NCBI GenBank assembly: GCA_018815325.1 | Contig: JAHIYE010000020.1 | Location: 248,001-312,000 of the forward strand | DNA: 64,000 nucleotides | DNA from: Gammaproteobacteria bacterium | GTDB lineage: Bacteria; Pseudomonadota; Gammaproteobacteria; Burkholderiales; Burkholderiaceae_C | Direction of reading: 5' to 3' | In this document: piece after piece, positions 37,173 through 47,290 of the stretch | Layout: every line of letters begins with the position of its first letter | How positions within the stretch are numbered: the first letter of the stretch is position 1 | The notes under the pieces: generated by a model | The model's input: the letters and a program-made list of their open reading frames with translations, nothing else | The model's database searches: none | Told to the model about the DNA's origin: nothing | Position numbers and translations under genes: made by a program

Positions 37173-37603
37173 AAATATTGTTGCCTGTGGATGGGTCCCA
37201 GGTTTCGCTGGAGGCAGTCAACCAGGTCGTACGGCTGATCCGCGAGGGCTTGAAAGCCAGCGTGGTACTGGCCAATGTGCAGGAACCAGCCTCCCTGTAT
37301 GAGATGGTCGTGGCGCATGACATCGGCGTGATCGAGCGCGTGAGCGCCGAGGCCGGCGCGCATATCCTGGCGCCAGCCGAGGCCTTGCTCAAGCAGGCGG
37401 GCATCGACTTTGAATCCGAGGTGGCCAATGGCGACCCGGCGCACACCCTGGTCGATATCCTGGAGCGCTACGGCTGTGACATGGTGGTCATGGGTGCACG
37501 TGGCCAGGGAACCTTGCGCAGTGCCCTGCTGGGCTCGACCTCATATGAAGTGCTGCATGCGGCTGGTGTACCCGTGATGATCGTCAAACTCGAGGAAGCG
37601 TGA
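37169..37603 (+). CDS. Universal stress protein (UspA family)
   Basis: 144 residues. MKILLPVDGSQVSLEAV at the N-terminus, and the ATP-binding motif VMGARGQGTLRSALLGSTSYEVLHAAGVPVMIVK (G-2x-G-9x-G-S/T type) near the C-terminus, so an ATP-binding Usp. It overlaps the preceding membrane protein (ATGA) and the following phosphatase (GTGA). Confidence 0.93.
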   Translation: MKILLPVDGSQVSLEAVNQVVRLIREGLKASVVLANVQEPASLYEMVVAHDIGVIERVSAEAGAHILAPAEALLKQAGIDFESEVANGDPAHTLVDILERYGCDMVVMGARGQGTLRSALLGSTSYEVLHAAGVPVMIVKLEEA

Positions 37604-38310
37604 GTGCCACAGGCCGCATGATCCAAGCCATGACTGAACTCATCCTCATCCGCCATGGCGAGACCGACTGGAACCGCGAATTGCGGTTTCAGGGGCAGGT
37701 GGATGTGCCGCTCAATGCCACCGGCCATGAGCAGGCGCGCAGGCTGGCCCTGCGGCTGGCGCAGGAGCCCGCGCATCGACTGGTGAGCAGTGACTTGCTG
37801 CGCGCGCAGCAAACGGCAGCTCCACTGGCCTTGCACAGGCTACATGGACCGCACCTGGACTTCATGAGTGATGCCGGACTGCGCGAGCAGAACTTTGGTC
37901 AGGTTGACGGCATGCAGGTGGCCGACATCAAGCAGCAGCATGCTGACAGCTGGGCGCAGTGGATCCAGTTTGGTGAAGACTATGCCTTCACGGGCGGTGA
38001 AACCACGCGGCAGTTCCATGCACGGGTGATGGCTGCGGTGCGTGCGCTGGTGCAAAAGCATGCGCAGCAGACCTTGGTCGTGGTGACGCACGGCGGCGTG
38101 CTCGACATGATTTACCGCACGGCACGCGCCTTGCCCTTGTCGGGGCCGCGCCAGAGTGATATCCCCAACGCGGGGTTGAATCGGGTGCGCATTCAGGGCG
38201 ACGTGATCGACATCCTGTCCTGGGCTGATACCCAGCACCTTGCGGGCCTGCCGCCCCAGCCGGTGTACGACCAGAGCAAGCTCACACCCGTTCCCCCGCT
38301 CAAGAGCTAG
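37600..38310 (+). CDS. Histidine phosphatase / phosphoglycerate mutase-like protein
   Basis: 236 residues with a GTG start overlapping the uspA stop; internal ATGs at 37618 and 37630 are alternative starts, and the conserved domain begins right after 37630. Motifs are the phosphohistidine loop LILIRHGETDWNRELRFQGQVD, the SDLLRAQQTA block, the acid/base Glu in EQNFGQVDGM, and the second His in VVTHGGVLDMIYR. It fits cofactor-independent-of-Mn broad phosphatases of the GpmB/CobC type. The substrate is unknown. Confidence 0.9.
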   Translation: MSATGRMIQAMTELILIRHGETDWNRELRFQGQVDVPLNATGHEQARRLALRLAQEPAHRLVSSDLLRAQQTAAPLALHRLHGPHLDFMSDAGLREQNFGQVDGMQVADIKQQHADSWAQWIQFGEDYAFTGGETTRQFHARVMAAVRALVQKHAQQTLVVVTHGGVLDMIYRTARALPLSGPRQSDIPNAGLNRVRIQGDVIDILSWADTQHLAGLPPQPVYDQSKLTPVPPLKS

Positions 38311-38323
38311 GTTTTTTTCTGGC

Positions 38324-39739
38324 TCAGGCCAGCGGTGGCTCGGGCCAGGGCCGCTGCGGCTCGCGCAACTGCTCGAACGCGTGCGCGATCTGCAGCACGC
38401 CAAGATCATCGAAGCGGTGCCCCGCGATTTGCAGGCCAATGGGCAGGCCGCTGTGCGTGTAGCCGCAGTTGATCGAAGCGGCAGGTTGTTCCGACATGTT
38501 GAACGGCACCGTGAAGCCGATGTGTTCCAGCGGACGCAGTGGATCATTGGTGGGCGAGGGCAACGCGGCATCGAACGCAGGAATGGGGGCCGTCGGGGAG
38601 AGCACATAGTCGAACGGCTGGCAGGCCGTCACGGAGGCCAACCGGGTGGCGTGGAACTGGCTGGCGGCATCGAACATCTGTGCACCGCTGCAAGCAGCCG
38701 CGCTGTCGGCCCACAGCTGGATGTAGGGCAGCACCTTGCCCTGTTTGTGCGCGGGCAGGGCGGCCAGTTCACGGTGGGAGCGCATGCGCCAGAAGTGGTC
38801 CATGCCGTCGAGCATGTGCTGCGTCATGAAGGGCTGCATGAGCGTGACACTGGCGCCGGCCTGTTCAAACAGCCTGGCTGCCCGTTCCACGGCATGTCGT
38901 ACCTCGGGCTCTACGGCCATGCCACAGCCGGCTTCGAGCAGCAAACCCAGTTTGAGTCCTTTGAGGCGCGACAGGCCTTGATCAAAGCTGTGCCATGCCA
39001 CGGGCTGCCAGGGCAGGCTCATGCTGTCACGTGCATCCGGCAGGCTTAGCACCTCCATCATCAGTGCAGCGTCCTGCACCTTGCGTGTCATTGGGCCAGC
39101 AGCCCGGCCCGTGTAGGGTGGATCGATCGGGATGCGTCCCAGGCTGGGCTTGAGGCTGAAGATGCCGCACCAGCTCGCCGGCAGGCGCAGGGAGCCTCCG
39201 ATATCGGTGCCGATGTGCAAGGGACCGTAGCCCGCTGCTGCTGCGGCACCGGCACCGGCGCTTGAGCCGCCCGGTGTCTTGCGCAGGTCCCATGGATTGC
39301 GTGCCAGCGGATGAAAGCTCGACAGTCCGGAGGACAGCATGCCGTAGTCCGGCATCGTGGTCTTGCACACCATCACGGCGCCGGCTTCCCGCAGGCGTGC
39401 GGCGGGTGGTGCATCAACCGGGGAGATGGGGGACTCGGTGGCTGCGGTGCCCAGCGGTAGCGGGTCACCGTGGGTGGCAATGTTGTCCTTGATGGTCACC
39501 GGCACGCCATCGAGTGCGCCCAGGGGCTGGTTTCGCATCCAGCGGGCTTCCGAAGCCCTGGCCTGGGCCAGTGCCACCTCCGGTCGCAGCAGGTAACTGG
39601 CCTGCAGGTGTGGTTCCCAGCGGGCGATGTGGTCGAGTACCGCTTGCGTGACCTCGACCGGCGACAGATCGCGACGCCGGTAAGCTGTCAGCATGTCAGC
39701 GGCGTGAAAGGCATGGAGGTCAGGCGAGGAGGTGGACAT
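38324..39739 (-). CDS. Amidase signature family hydrolase
   Basis: 471 residues. Catalytic Lys in GVPVTIKDNI, cis-Ser and nucleophile region TPGGSSAGAGAAAAAGYGPLHIGTDIGGSLRLPA, matching GatA-type amidases with the Ser-cisSer-Lys triad. It is not part of a gatCAB operon, so it is probably a catabolic or detoxifying amidase. The start ATG is preceded by GAGGAGG-poor sequence, so initiation is moderate. It converges with the phosphatase gene, with 13 bases between the stops. Confidence 0.92.
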   Translation of the reverse strand: MSTSSPDLHAFHAADMLTAYRRRDLSPVEVTQAVLDHIARWEPHLQASYLLRPEVALAQARASEARWMRNQPLGALDGVPVTIKDNIATHGDPLPLGTAATESPISPVDAPPAARLREAGAVMVCKTTMPDYGMLSSGLSSFHPLARNPWDLRKTPGGSSAGAGAAAAAGYGPLHIGTDIGGSLRLPASWCGIFSLKPSLGRIPIDPPYTGRAAGPMTRKVQDAALMMEVLSLPDARDSMSLPWQPVAWHSFDQGLSRLKGLKLGLLLEAGCGMAVEPEVRHAVERAARLFEQAGASVTLMQPFMTQHMLDGMDHFWRMRSHRELAALPAHKQGKVLPYIQLWADSAAACSGAQMFDAASQFHATRLASVTACQPFDYVLSPTAPIPAFDAALPSPTNDPLRPLEHIGFTVPFNMSEQPAASINCGYTHSGLPIGLQIAGHRFDDLGVLQIAHAFEQLREPQRPWPEPPLA

Positions 39740-39855
39740 GTCTGGCTAAGGTCTGGCTGCAAGCTGGGGCCTGCATGAACGAGGAACTGGGCTTGAGTCC
39801 ATTATCGGCATGTTGCCAGTAGGGTGTTTACCTGACTTTCCCGCAGCAAGGATAA

Positions 39856-40203
<348 letters not shown>

Positions 40204-40212
40204 AGGACTCTT

Positions 40213-40653
40213 TCAGGGCTTGCTGGCTGGTGGAGCTTCTTCAGCCGTATTGCCTTTGACGGCCGTTTTTTTCTTGACAGGCTTCTTGCTGCCGGCTTCA
40301 TGCGCCGTGAAGTACGCGGGCTCGTGGTTCTTTTTCTTTGCGTGCGCCTTGCTTTTGCCCGGTTGAGGAGCCGTGGCTTTGGGGGCGATCTCGTCAACCT
40401 TGTGGGTGTTGGCTTCTTTTCTGAGGCGTGCCTTCTCCATCGCCTGAGCTTGTCGGGCATCACGCTGGGTGGCAGCATCCGTCTGGGCCTTTTGGGCCTG
40501 GCTGCGCTTGTCGTTGATGTCCACGACGGTGCCGCCTGGGCAGGGTGACTGGCTGTAGCTGTCGCCACATCGGTAGGCCGACTGGGCCAGGCTGGGGAGT
40601 GAGGTCAGGCTCGTTGCCAGCAACAGCATCGTGTGAAGAAGGTGCAGCTTCAT
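40213..40653 (-). CDS. Secreted DUF4124-like hypothetical protein
   Basis: 146 residues. The signal peptide is cleaved near LAQ/SA, followed by the short motif [23 protein letters not shown], with two Cys and a Gly/Pro turn as in DUF4124 proteins. The rest is highly charged, Lys/Ala/Gln-rich and low in complexity (repeated KK, PKA). Function unknown; periplasmic. The stop is nine bases from the convergent ferredoxin stop. Its start overlaps the pth stop by four bases. Confidence 0.78.
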   Translation of the reverse strand: MKLHLLHTMLLLATSLTSLPSLAQSAYRCGDSYSQSPCPGGTVVDINDKRSQAQKAQTDAATQRDARQAQAMEKARLRKEANTHKVDEIAPKATAPQPGKSKAHAKKKNHEPAYFTAHEAGSKKPVKKKTAVKGNTAEEAPPASKP

Positions 40654-41294
40654 GAGGATTCTCCGAGAGTCAGGTCACTGGCATTGCCATTGGGGGTAGG
40701 ACGGGGTGGCTTGGGGCGGGGCGGTTTGCTGGTGTGAACCAGCATGGTGGCCTTCTCCATCTCACCGCTCAGGAAGTGCGGTAGCGCCTGGAGTGATCGG
40801 GCGATGCATTGATCGATGGCGATGCGATGATCGAGCGATGGCTTCTTGAGTACCCAGTTGATGACTTCCGATTTGATACCCGGATGTCCCACTCCCAGGC
40901 GCAGGCGCCAGTAGTCGTCGGTGCCGAGCTGGGCATGGATGTCGCGCAAGCCATTGTGGCCTGCATGGCTGCCGCCGAACTTGAGCTTGACCTGGCCGGG
41001 CACGATATCGAGCTCGTCATGGGCCACCAGAATCTCATCCGGCTGGATCTTGAAGAAGCGCGCCAGGGCCGCCACCGATTTACCAGAAGCATTCATGAAA
41101 GTTTGCGGCTCCAGCAGCCAGAGGGTCTGGCCTTTGACCGAGGTGCGCGCCACCAGGCCGTGATAGCCCTTGTCCATGGACAGGCTGAGCTTGAGTTCAC
41201 GCGCCAGTGCGTCGATCCACCAGAAGCCTGCATTGTGGCGGGTTGCTTCGTATTCCGGCCCCGGATTGCCAAGGCCCACAAACAGTTTGATCAT
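40650..41294 (-). CDS. pth: Peptidyl-tRNA hydrolase
   Basis: 214 residues from the ATG at 41294. [21 protein letters not shown] contains the catalytic His; also [21 protein letters not shown] and [12 protein letters not shown]. It releases peptides from stalled peptidyl-tRNA. It carries a C-terminal extension of about 15-20 Pro/Lys-rich residues. It follows rplY in the same direction, a standard pairing. Confidence 0.96.
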   Translation of the reverse strand: MIKLFVGLGNPGPEYEATRHNAGFWWIDALARELKLSLSMDKGYHGLVARTSVKGQTLWLLEPQTFMNASGKSVAALARFFKIQPDEILVAHDELDIVPGQVKLKFGGSHAGHNGLRDIHAQLGTDDYWRLRLGVGHPGIKSEVINWVLKKPSLDHRIAIDQCIARSLQALPHFLSGEMEKATMLVHTSKPPRPKPPRPTPNGNASDLTLGESS

Positions 41295-41352
41295 GTGCAA
41301 ATTATCAGGCCAAGCGCCGGATGGACAGGGTGCTGCTCAGGATGAAGGCGTC

Positions 41353-41384
41353 ACAAAAAGAAACGGCCCACCGAAGTGGGCCGT
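41353..41384 (-). terminator. Intrinsic terminator of rplY
   Basis: Stem ACGGCCCAC / GTGGGCCGT (within 41363-41384) with a plus-strand AAAAAG tract at 41355-41360, acting on minus-strand transcripts about 20 bases past the rplY stop. It would separate rplY from pth. Confidence 0.8.
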
Positions 41385-41403
41385 TGACTGCCGAGAAATC
41401 AGC

Positions 41404-42039
41404 TTACTTCTTGGCAGCGGCGGCGGTAGCGGCAGCGGCTTCAGCAGCAGCGGCCTCGTCAGCCTTCTCTTCTGCCGTGGCAACCACCACAACGGCGGTC
41501 ACGACAACCGGGTTGTCATTGCCATGGGTGATGGCCTTGACGCCCTTGGGCAGCGTGATGTCCTTGAGGTGCAGCGAGGCGCCTTTTTTCAGGGTGCTGG
41601 CGTCCACAGCGATGAACTCCGGCAAGTCGCGCGGCAGGCAGGATATGTCGAGTTCGGTCATGACATAGTTGGCCACGCAGTGGTCCAGCTTGACAGCAGG
41701 GGACTCTTCCACACCGGTGAAGTGCAGTGGCACTTTCATGTGCAGTTTCGTGCCGGCGGTCACGCGCTGGAAGTCAACGTGCTGAACCAGTTGTTTGTAG
41801 GGGTGCATTTGCACGTCACGCAACAGCACGCGCTGAGTGGCTCCCTTGAGTTCCATTTCCAGCACGGTGGAATGGAAGGCTTCCTTTTTCAGGGCATGCC
41901 ACAGGGCGTTGTGATCGAGTTCGATCAGTTCGGCCTGGCCTTCGCCACCATAGACAATACCGGGCGTGCGGCCGGTGATGCGGAGACGGCGGCTCGCACC
42001 CGTACCCTGCTTTGCGCGCTCAAAAGCGACGAATTTCAT
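41404..42039 (-). CDS. rplY: 50S ribosomal protein L25/general stress protein Ctc
   Basis: 211 residues, the long CTC form. The N-terminal 5S rRNA-binding L25 domain (to about residue 95; [25 protein letters not shown]) is followed by the C-terminal beta domain (about 100-190), and an Ala/Glu-rich tail ending [11 protein letters not shown]. It lies downstream of prs and a tRNA-Gln as in many betaproteobacteria. Confidence 0.96.
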   Translation of the reverse strand: MKFVAFERAKQGTGASRRLRITGRTPGIVYGGEGQAELIELDHNALWHALKKEAFHSTVLEMELKGATQRVLLRDVQMHPYKQLVQHVDFQRVTAGTKLHMKVPLHFTGVEESPAVKLDHCVANYVMTELDISCLPRDLPEFIAVDASTLKKGASLHLKDITLPKGVKAITHGNDNPVVVTAVVVVATAEEKADEAAAAEAAAATAAAAKK

Positions 42040-42144
42040 AGTTCACTCCAATAAGAGTCCACCGCGACCAGTGTGACTCCGGTTTAACAAGGGCCTGGCA
42101 CGTTGGTGTGCATGGGCCCGCTTTTTGTCAGGAACCAGGACGCC

Positions 42145-43122
42145 TTAGAAAAGGTTTTCCTGGTCCGAGAACAAACTCATGACCGACTCACCTTTGGCAA
42201 TGCGCTGGATCGTTTCGGCGATCAGCGGCGCTACGGTGAGCTGGCGAATTTTCTTGCATTGCTGGGCGCTCTGGCTCAGGGGGATGGTGTTGGTCACCAC
42301 CACCTCGTCGAGTGCGGAGCCCTGTGCAATGCGCTCGATGGCGGGGCCCGAAAAAATCGGGTGTGTGCAATAGGCATAGACCTTCTTGGCACCACGCTCC
42401 TTCAGGACTTCTGCCGCCTTGACCAGGGTGCCTGCGGTGTCGATCATGTCGTCCATGATCACACAGTTGCGGCCCTCGATCTCGCCGATCACGTGCATGA
42501 CTTCGCTCACATTGGCCTTGGGGCGGCGCTTGTCGATGATGGCCAGGTCGCAGTTGAGCTGCTTGGCCAGCGCACGGGCACGGACCACACCACCCACGTC
42601 GGGCGAGACCACGATCAGGTCGTCGTAATTCTTCTGGCGCAAGTCGCCAAGCAGCACGGGTGAGGCGTAAATATTGTCGACGGGAATGTCGAAGAAGCCC
42701 TGGATCTGGTCGGCATGCAGGTCCATGGTCAGCACGCGGGCGACACCCACCGCCTGCAGCATGTTGGCTACCACCTTGGCCGTGATAGGCACCCGGCTGG
42801 AGCGTGGACGACGGTCCTGGCGCGCATAGCCGAAGTAGGGGATCACGGCACTGATGCGCTCGGCAGATGCACGCTTGAGTGCGTCCACCATGATGAGCAG
42901 CTCCATCAGGTTTTCGTTGGTCGGTGCGCAGGTGGACTGCACCACGAACACGTCACGCGCCCGCACGTTCTGGTTGATCTCGACGGTGACTTCGCCATCG
43001 GAGAAACGCCCGACACTGGCGGCGCCGAGCGAAATGCCGAGGTGGCCTGCGATGTCCGCGGCCATGCCTGGATTGGCATTGCCGGTGAAAACCATGAAAT
43101 CAGGGGAATGAGCGGTCTGCAT
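42145..43122 (-). CDS. prs: Ribose-phosphate pyrophosphokinase
   Basis: 325 residues from the ATG at 43122. It makes PRPP from ribose-5-phosphate and ATP for nucleotides, histidine and tryptophan. Motifs are [34 protein letters not shown] with the ATP-site His/Arg, [14 protein letters not shown], and the PRPP loop [13 protein letters not shown]. Codons upstream of 43122 run into the tRNA gene and are not coding. Confidence 0.97.
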   Translation of the reverse strand: MQTAHSPDFMVFTGNANPGMAADIAGHLGISLGAASVGRFSDGEVTVEINQNVRARDVFVVQSTCAPTNENLMELLIMVDALKRASAERISAVIPYFGYARQDRRPRSSRVPITAKVVANMLQAVGVARVLTMDLHADQIQGFFDIPVDNIYASPVLLGDLRQKNYDDLIVVSPDVGGVVRARALAKQLNCDLAIIDKRRPKANVSEVMHVIGEIEGRNCVIMDDMIDTAGTLVKAAEVLKERGAKKVYAYCTHPIFSGPAIERIAQGSALDEVVVTNTIPLSQSAQQCKKIRQLTVAPLIAETIQRIAKGESVMSLFSDQENLF

Positions 43123-43154
43123 GAGCTTCCCAGCGAATGGATGACAGATAAATT

Positions 43155-43231
43155 TGGCAGGGGAGGAAGGACTCGAACCCTCGCATGCTGGAATCAAAAT
43201 CCAGTGCCTTTACCAACTTGGCGACTCCCCT
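43155..43231 (-). tRNA. tRNA-Gln(TTG)
   Basis: 77 nt on the minus strand including an encoded CCA. Acceptor stem AGGGGAG/CTCCCCT, anticodon stem CTGGA/TCCAG with loop TTTTGAT giving anticodon TTG, and T-arm GGTTCGAGTCC. It lies between ispE and prs, its usual place in Burkholderiales. Confidence 0.95.
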
Positions 43232-43256
43232 ACACGGGTCGACAGCGAAACGCTGC

Positions 43257-44111
43257 CTACCGATAACTCTCTTCGCTGTTTGCCCAGCCCGACAAGGGAT
43301 GAACATCCAGACTACTGCACAACCTTGCCTGAAACCCGCTGGGCGTGTCCCGCAAGTCAATGTCCTGCAATATTTGCGCAAACACCGCACTGCCAGAGCC
43401 TGTCATCCGGCCTTGAAGTCCGCGAGCAGCAAGCCAGTCAACAGCTTGAGCCACGCCCGGACAGAGCTTTTGGGCGACAGGCTGCAGGTCATTTCGGCCA
43501 AAACCGATTGGGTCTGCAGCAAAGCCTGAAATTATAGCAGTCTTGCTGTCCCTTTTGAGTTCCGGGTCCGAGAAAATCAATCGGGTTTCCAGTCCATGGG
43601 GTGGTTTGAGCACCACAAAACGCATGGGGGCGAGGGTGAGGGGGGTGATTTTCTCCCCGATGCCTTCGACCCAGGCGTTGTGTCCGGCCAGGAAAAACGG
43701 CACGTCCGCGCCCAGCCGCAGGCCGATCTGACTGAGCTGGGCCACTGTAAAGCCAATCTTCCAGAGCCGGTTCAGCGCCAGCAGGGTAGAGGCTGCATCG
43801 GAGGAGCCGCCGCCCATGCCGGCCTGGCTGGGGATTTGTTTGTCCACCGTCACATGAGCCCCCAGTGGGGTGCCGCTGGCGGCCTGCAGCGCCCTGGCGG
43901 CACGCACGATCAGGTCGTCGTCGGGCAATGCTGTGCCCAGGTCCTGCCGGCTGATCTGGCCATCGCGGCGCAGCTCGAAGTTCAGGCGATCGCACCAGTC
44001 AATCAATACAAAGGCCGACTGGAGCAGGTGGTAGCCGTCAGGCCTGCGGCCCGTGATGTGCAGAAAAAGATTGAGTTTGGCGGGGGCCGGAATGTCGTGG
44101 AGCGACTGCAT
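43257..44111 (-). CDS. ispE: 4-diphosphocytidyl-2-C-methyl-D-erythritol kinase
   Basis: 284 residues, GHMP kinase fold. PAKLNLFLHITGRRPDGYHLLQS at the N-terminus, the ATP loop PSQAGMGGGSSDAASTLLALN, and GRMTGSGSAVFA near the C-terminus. It carries out the fourth step of the MEP isoprenoid pathway. It follows lolB in the same direction with 30 bases between. Confidence 0.96.
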   Translation of the reverse strand: MQSLHDIPAPAKLNLFLHITGRRPDGYHLLQSAFVLIDWCDRLNFELRRDGQISRQDLGTALPDDDLIVRAARALQAASGTPLGAHVTVDKQIPSQAGMGGGSSDAASTLLALNRLWKIGFTVAQLSQIGLRLGADVPFFLAGHNAWVEGIGEKITPLTLAPMRFVVLKPPHGLETRLIFSDPELKRDSKTAIISGFAADPIGFGRNDLQPVAQKLCPGVAQAVDWLAARGLQGRMTGSGSAVFAQILQDIDLRDTPSGFQARLCSSLDVHPLSGWANSEESYR

Positions 44112-44141
44112 GGACAGGATTATCTATGGCAGTGAGCAGCT

Positions 44142-44648
44142 TCAGCTTGCGGGCTCGAGCACAAGGCGCAGCTCGACCTCTGGCAGGGGCGTGGTGCGAC
44201 GGGCCGTCAGTCGGCCTGTGCCGAGTTGCGTCAGGTCAGCCAGCCATCCAGGCGCGGTAGCCTGGTCGCCTCCCAGCCAGGCGAACAGGGCAGCGATAGG
44301 CAAGGCGGCCCCCGTGGCCTGTCGCAGCAACTCATCCAGCGAGCCAAAGCGGCGCAGCTCGCCATTGGCGCGCATGACGGCGGTGTCCGGTGTCCAGCTC
44401 AGGGCGGCCAGGGTGCTGCCCAGGGGGGAGCTCAGCACAAGTGCGCCGGATTGTGCATTGCCGGACAACTCGAATGCAGCCGAGAAGGATTGGGGATTGT
44501 CGCTGTCGATGCGCAAGGCCAGGCGGCCTTGCCAGAACTGCTTTTCGGAGCCAAATTCCTTGATAGCCCTTTCAGGTTGTGCGCATCCAGCTATCAAAAA
44601 AATAGCAGCCAGCGTCAACCCGAAAAAAGCTCGACGACCGGGTCTCAC
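44142..44648 (-). CDS. lolB: Outer membrane lipoprotein insertion protein LolB
   Basis: 168 residues with a GTG start overlapping the upstream stop (GTGA). The lipoprotein signal ends at LIAGC. The mature part has FWQGRLALRIDSDNPQSFSAAFELSG and LSSPLGSTLAALSW, as in LolB, and is on the short side for the family. It receives lipoproteins from LolA and inserts them in the outer membrane. Its lipobox and flanking residues are encoded by a copy of the dispersed 50-bp element (44562-44608). Confidence 0.9.
   Translation of the reverse strand: MRPGRRAFFGLTLAAIFLIAGCAQPERAIKEFGSEKQFWQGRLALRIDSDNPQSFSAAFELSGNAQSGALVLSSPLGSTLAALSWTPDTAVMRANGELRRFGSLDELLRQATGAALPIAALFAWLGGDQATAPGWLADLTQLGTGRLTARRTTPLPEVELRLVLEPAS
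44562..44608 (-). repeat. Dispersed 50-bp element, copy D (inside lolB lipobox)
   Basis: On the minus strand: CTGCTATT, 7-8 nt, ATAGCT, 19 nt, GGGCTA. The ATAGCT block forms the Ile-Ala codons of the lipobox, one codon before Gly-Cys. It is in the same codon frame as copies A and C. Confidence 0.65.
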
Positions 44649-46381
44649 AGCTTGACGCGCAGGCGCTTGAGCGTTTCCAGCAGCGTCTCGTTCTCGGCGT
44701 TGAGCAGCATGCCTTCGCGCCAGATGATGCGTGCCTGCTCATGCTGGCCCAGGCTCCAGAGCACTTCACCCAGGTGAGCGGCAATTTCGGTATCGGGCTT
44801 GGCCTTGTAGGCGCCTTGCAGGATGCGCAAGGCTTCTTCCTTGTTGCCGCTGCGGTACTCCACCCAGCCCAGGCTGTCGGTGATGAAGGGGTCGCCAGGT
44901 GCAAACTCCAGGGCCTTGAGGATCAACTCGCGTGCTTCGGGCAGTCGCAGGTTGCGCTCGGCCAGTGAGTAGCCCAGGGCGTTGTAGGCATGGTGGTATT
45001 GCGGATTGGCTGTGATGATCTGGCGCAGCACGCGCTCCATTTCCTCGGGGCGTCCAAGTTTGTCGGCGACCATCGCCAGGTCGTACTGCAGGTCAAAATC
45101 CTTGTCGTCTTTCGCAATCGCGGCGGCCAGCAAAGCGTAGGCCGTCTGGTACTCCTTGTTGTCGCGCAGCAACTGTACTTCGGCCGACAGCTTGAGACGG
45201 GCCTCCTGCGCATTGCGTTCGGGCAGGCTATGGATAAGGGCGCGGGCCTCATTCAGTTGACCGCGGCGCGCCAGAATAGCGGCGCGCCGGGTCTGTATGC
45301 GCAGCAATTCTTCACGGTTGTCGATGCGGTTGAGCCAGGCATCAGCGGCAGCAAAGTCCTTGCGCTGTTCGGCAATCTGCGCCAGCAGCAGATAGGCCTG
45401 CGTCAGTCCCCGGTTGTGTTCTTCACGAAGCGCAGCCGTGGCTTGGCTTTGCACGAGTTGAATGTAGTGCAGCAGCGTCTTCTCGGCGGTTTGAGGCTTG
45501 TGTTCCTGAAATTCGAGCGTGCCCTGGATCAGCCAGGCCTGGGCGAAATCCGGGTTTTCGGTGGTGAGGAGATGGATCTGTGCTGCCGATTCGGCATAAC
45601 GCCTCGTGTCGAGCAGGATACGGGCGTACTCCATGCGGATTTCCGCACGGGCCTTGCCCTCCAGGTATTTGCGCACAATGGCTTCAGCCGCGGGCTGGCC
45701 GGGGGATATCAGGCTCAGTGCCAGGATCACCGGCGCCTCTGCCTGGGGATCGAGGGCCTGGCCACGCCTTGCCGCCTCCACGGCGACCGCACGATCCCCG
45801 GCGTTGCTGCGCAGGTAGCCAATCGCAGTCCAGGCGGGGACGCCGGTGACGGCGGTGTTCAGGTAGTCGGCCAGCGCCCGCTCCACGATGCTGGCAGCCA
45901 GTTTCTTGTCGCTGACGCGCGCATAGTAGCGGGGAATGGCGGCAATCGCGCTGGGCTTTTCATCCGGCGTGCTCAGCGCAATCTCGCGCTTCAGTGGTTC
46001 CACGGTTTCGCTGATCCGATTCAGACCCAGCAGGATTTGCAGCACATAGCGGTTGGCCTCACGGGAGTTGGGCAGGTGCTGTCGCCAGGCGCGTGCGGCC
46101 TGCAGGGCCGAATCGCCTGAGCGCGCCTGCAAGGCAATTTCCACAGCCCGCTGGTAAAGCTGACCGTCTCCGGTCTTGCGCGCGGCATCGAGAAACAGGG
46201 CATAGCCTGTGCCTGGCTCACCGTCGAGTGTGTTGAGCTCCCCCAGCAACAATTGGTAAAAAAGCTCTCCATCCAGGGCTGAACTGGGTGGGGGAGCAGG
46301 TGTCTCGTCTACAGTCTGGGCATTGGCACAGAGCGCAACCAGGAGCACGAGAAGGCTGGCAGGGCGTTTGAATCGCAACAT
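44645..46381 (-). CDS. Exported TPR-repeat protein
   Basis: 578 residues. The signal peptide ([18 protein letters not shown]) is followed by tetratricopeptide repeats through most of the length. The clearest repeats are at the C-terminus ([32 protein letters not shown], then [25 protein letters not shown]-type units). Proteins of this type precede lolB in Burkholderiales and may scaffold outer-membrane processes. The function is unknown. The start ATG at 46381 is preferred, with 46414 possible. It diverges from mutM with 41 bases between. Confidence 0.88.
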   Translation of the reverse strand: MLRFKRPASLLVLLVALCANAQTVDETPAPPPSSALDGELFYQLLLGELNTLDGEPGTGYALFLDAARKTGDGQLYQRAVEIALQARSGDSALQAARAWRQHLPNSREANRYVLQILLGLNRISETVEPLKREIALSTPDEKPSAIAAIPRYYARVSDKKLAASIVERALADYLNTAVTGVPAWTAIGYLRSNAGDRAVAVEAARRGQALDPQAEAPVILALSLISPGQPAAEAIVRKYLEGKARAEIRMEYARILLDTRRYAESAAQIHLLTTENPDFAQAWLIQGTLEFQEHKPQTAEKTLLHYIQLVQSQATAALREEHNRGLTQAYLLLAQIAEQRKDFAAADAWLNRIDNREELLRIQTRRAAILARRGQLNEARALIHSLPERNAQEARLKLSAEVQLLRDNKEYQTAYALLAAAIAKDDKDFDLQYDLAMVADKLGRPEEMERVLRQIITANPQYHHAYNALGYSLAERNLRLPEARELILKALEFAPGDPFITDSLGWVEYRSGNKEEALRILQGAYKAKPDTEIAAHLGEVLWSLGQHEQARIIWREGMLLNAENETLLETLKRLRVKL

Positions 46382-46422
46382 CAAATCATAATAATCCAAG
46401 CCAGACCCTTTCATGGACCCGC

Positions 46423-47238
46423 ATGCCTGAATTACCTGAAGTTGAAGTGACGCGCCTGAGTTTTGCCGATCGCATAGCCGGCGCACGCATTCTTGGCATC
46501 ACCATGGGAAAGCCTTTGCGCTGGCCGCTGGGGTGCCCGACGTCCAGCTTGCTCGGGCGTGAAATTCGTTCGGTGCGACGGCGCGGTAAGTACTTGTTGC
46601 TTGATCTGGACCAGGGGCTGTTGTTGCTGCATCTGGGCATGTCAGGCAGTTTGGCATTTGCGGCGCAGTTGCCGCCCAGGGGGCATCACGATCATTTCGA
46701 GTTGCAGACGACACAGGGTTTTTTGCGTCTGAATGACCCGCGCCGCTTTGGTGCCGTTGTATTTGCGGATAGCGAAGATGCGGCCGTGGCGCGCAAACTG
46801 CTGGGTGGGCTGGGGGTGGAGCCCTTGACGGATGACTTTGATGTGGCGTCGTTCCACGCAGGGCTCAAAGTTCGCAAGGCGAGCATCAAGCAGGTTCTGC
46901 TCGCGGGTGATCTGGTGGTGGGGGTGGGTAATATTTATGCCTCCGAGGCTTTGTTTCTGGCGCGCATACGCCCGACCCTGCGAGCCCACCGGATCACCCG
47001 TCCACGTGCGGCCAGATTGCACGCAGCAATCCGGGATGTGCTGACCCGGGCGGTTGAAAAAGGGGGCAGCACGCTGCGGGATTTCTCCAATGCAAAGGGC
47101 GAGAGTGGATATTTCCAGATTGACGCCATGGTGTATGGGCGAGCGGGTCAGCCCTGTCGCGCGTGTGGGACTGCGGTGAAATGCATACAGCAGGGGCAGC
47201 GAGCGACCTATTTCTGCCCTGTTTGTCAGAAAAATTGA
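46423..47238 (+). CDS. mutM: Formamidopyrimidine-DNA glycosylase (Fpg)
   Basis: 271 residues. Pro1-Glu2 after Met removal (MPELPEVE) form the catalytic N-terminus; the conserved Lys is in [11 protein letters not shown]. The H2TH region is [19 protein letters not shown], and the zinc finger [24 protein letters not shown] lies at the C-terminus. It removes 8-oxoguanine and opens AP sites. It is transcribed toward the dynamin-like gene and mutY, so both GO-repair enzymes lie in one co-directional block. Confidence 0.97.
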   Translation: MPELPEVEVTRLSFADRIAGARILGITMGKPLRWPLGCPTSSLLGREIRSVRRRGKYLLLDLDQGLLLLHLGMSGSLAFAAQLPPRGHHDHFELQTTQGFLRLNDPRRFGAVVFADSEDAAVARKLLGGLGVEPLTDDFDVASFHAGLKVRKASIKQVLLAGDLVVGVGNIYASEALFLARIRPTLRAHRITRPRAARLHAAIRDVLTRAVEKGGSTLRDFSNAKGESGYFQIDAMVYGRAGQPCRACGTAVKCIQQGQRATYFCPVCQKN

Positions 47239-47290
47239 GGGGTCAGACGCACCTCGGTGCTATATTGAAAAACTTGCCTTGGGGGAGATT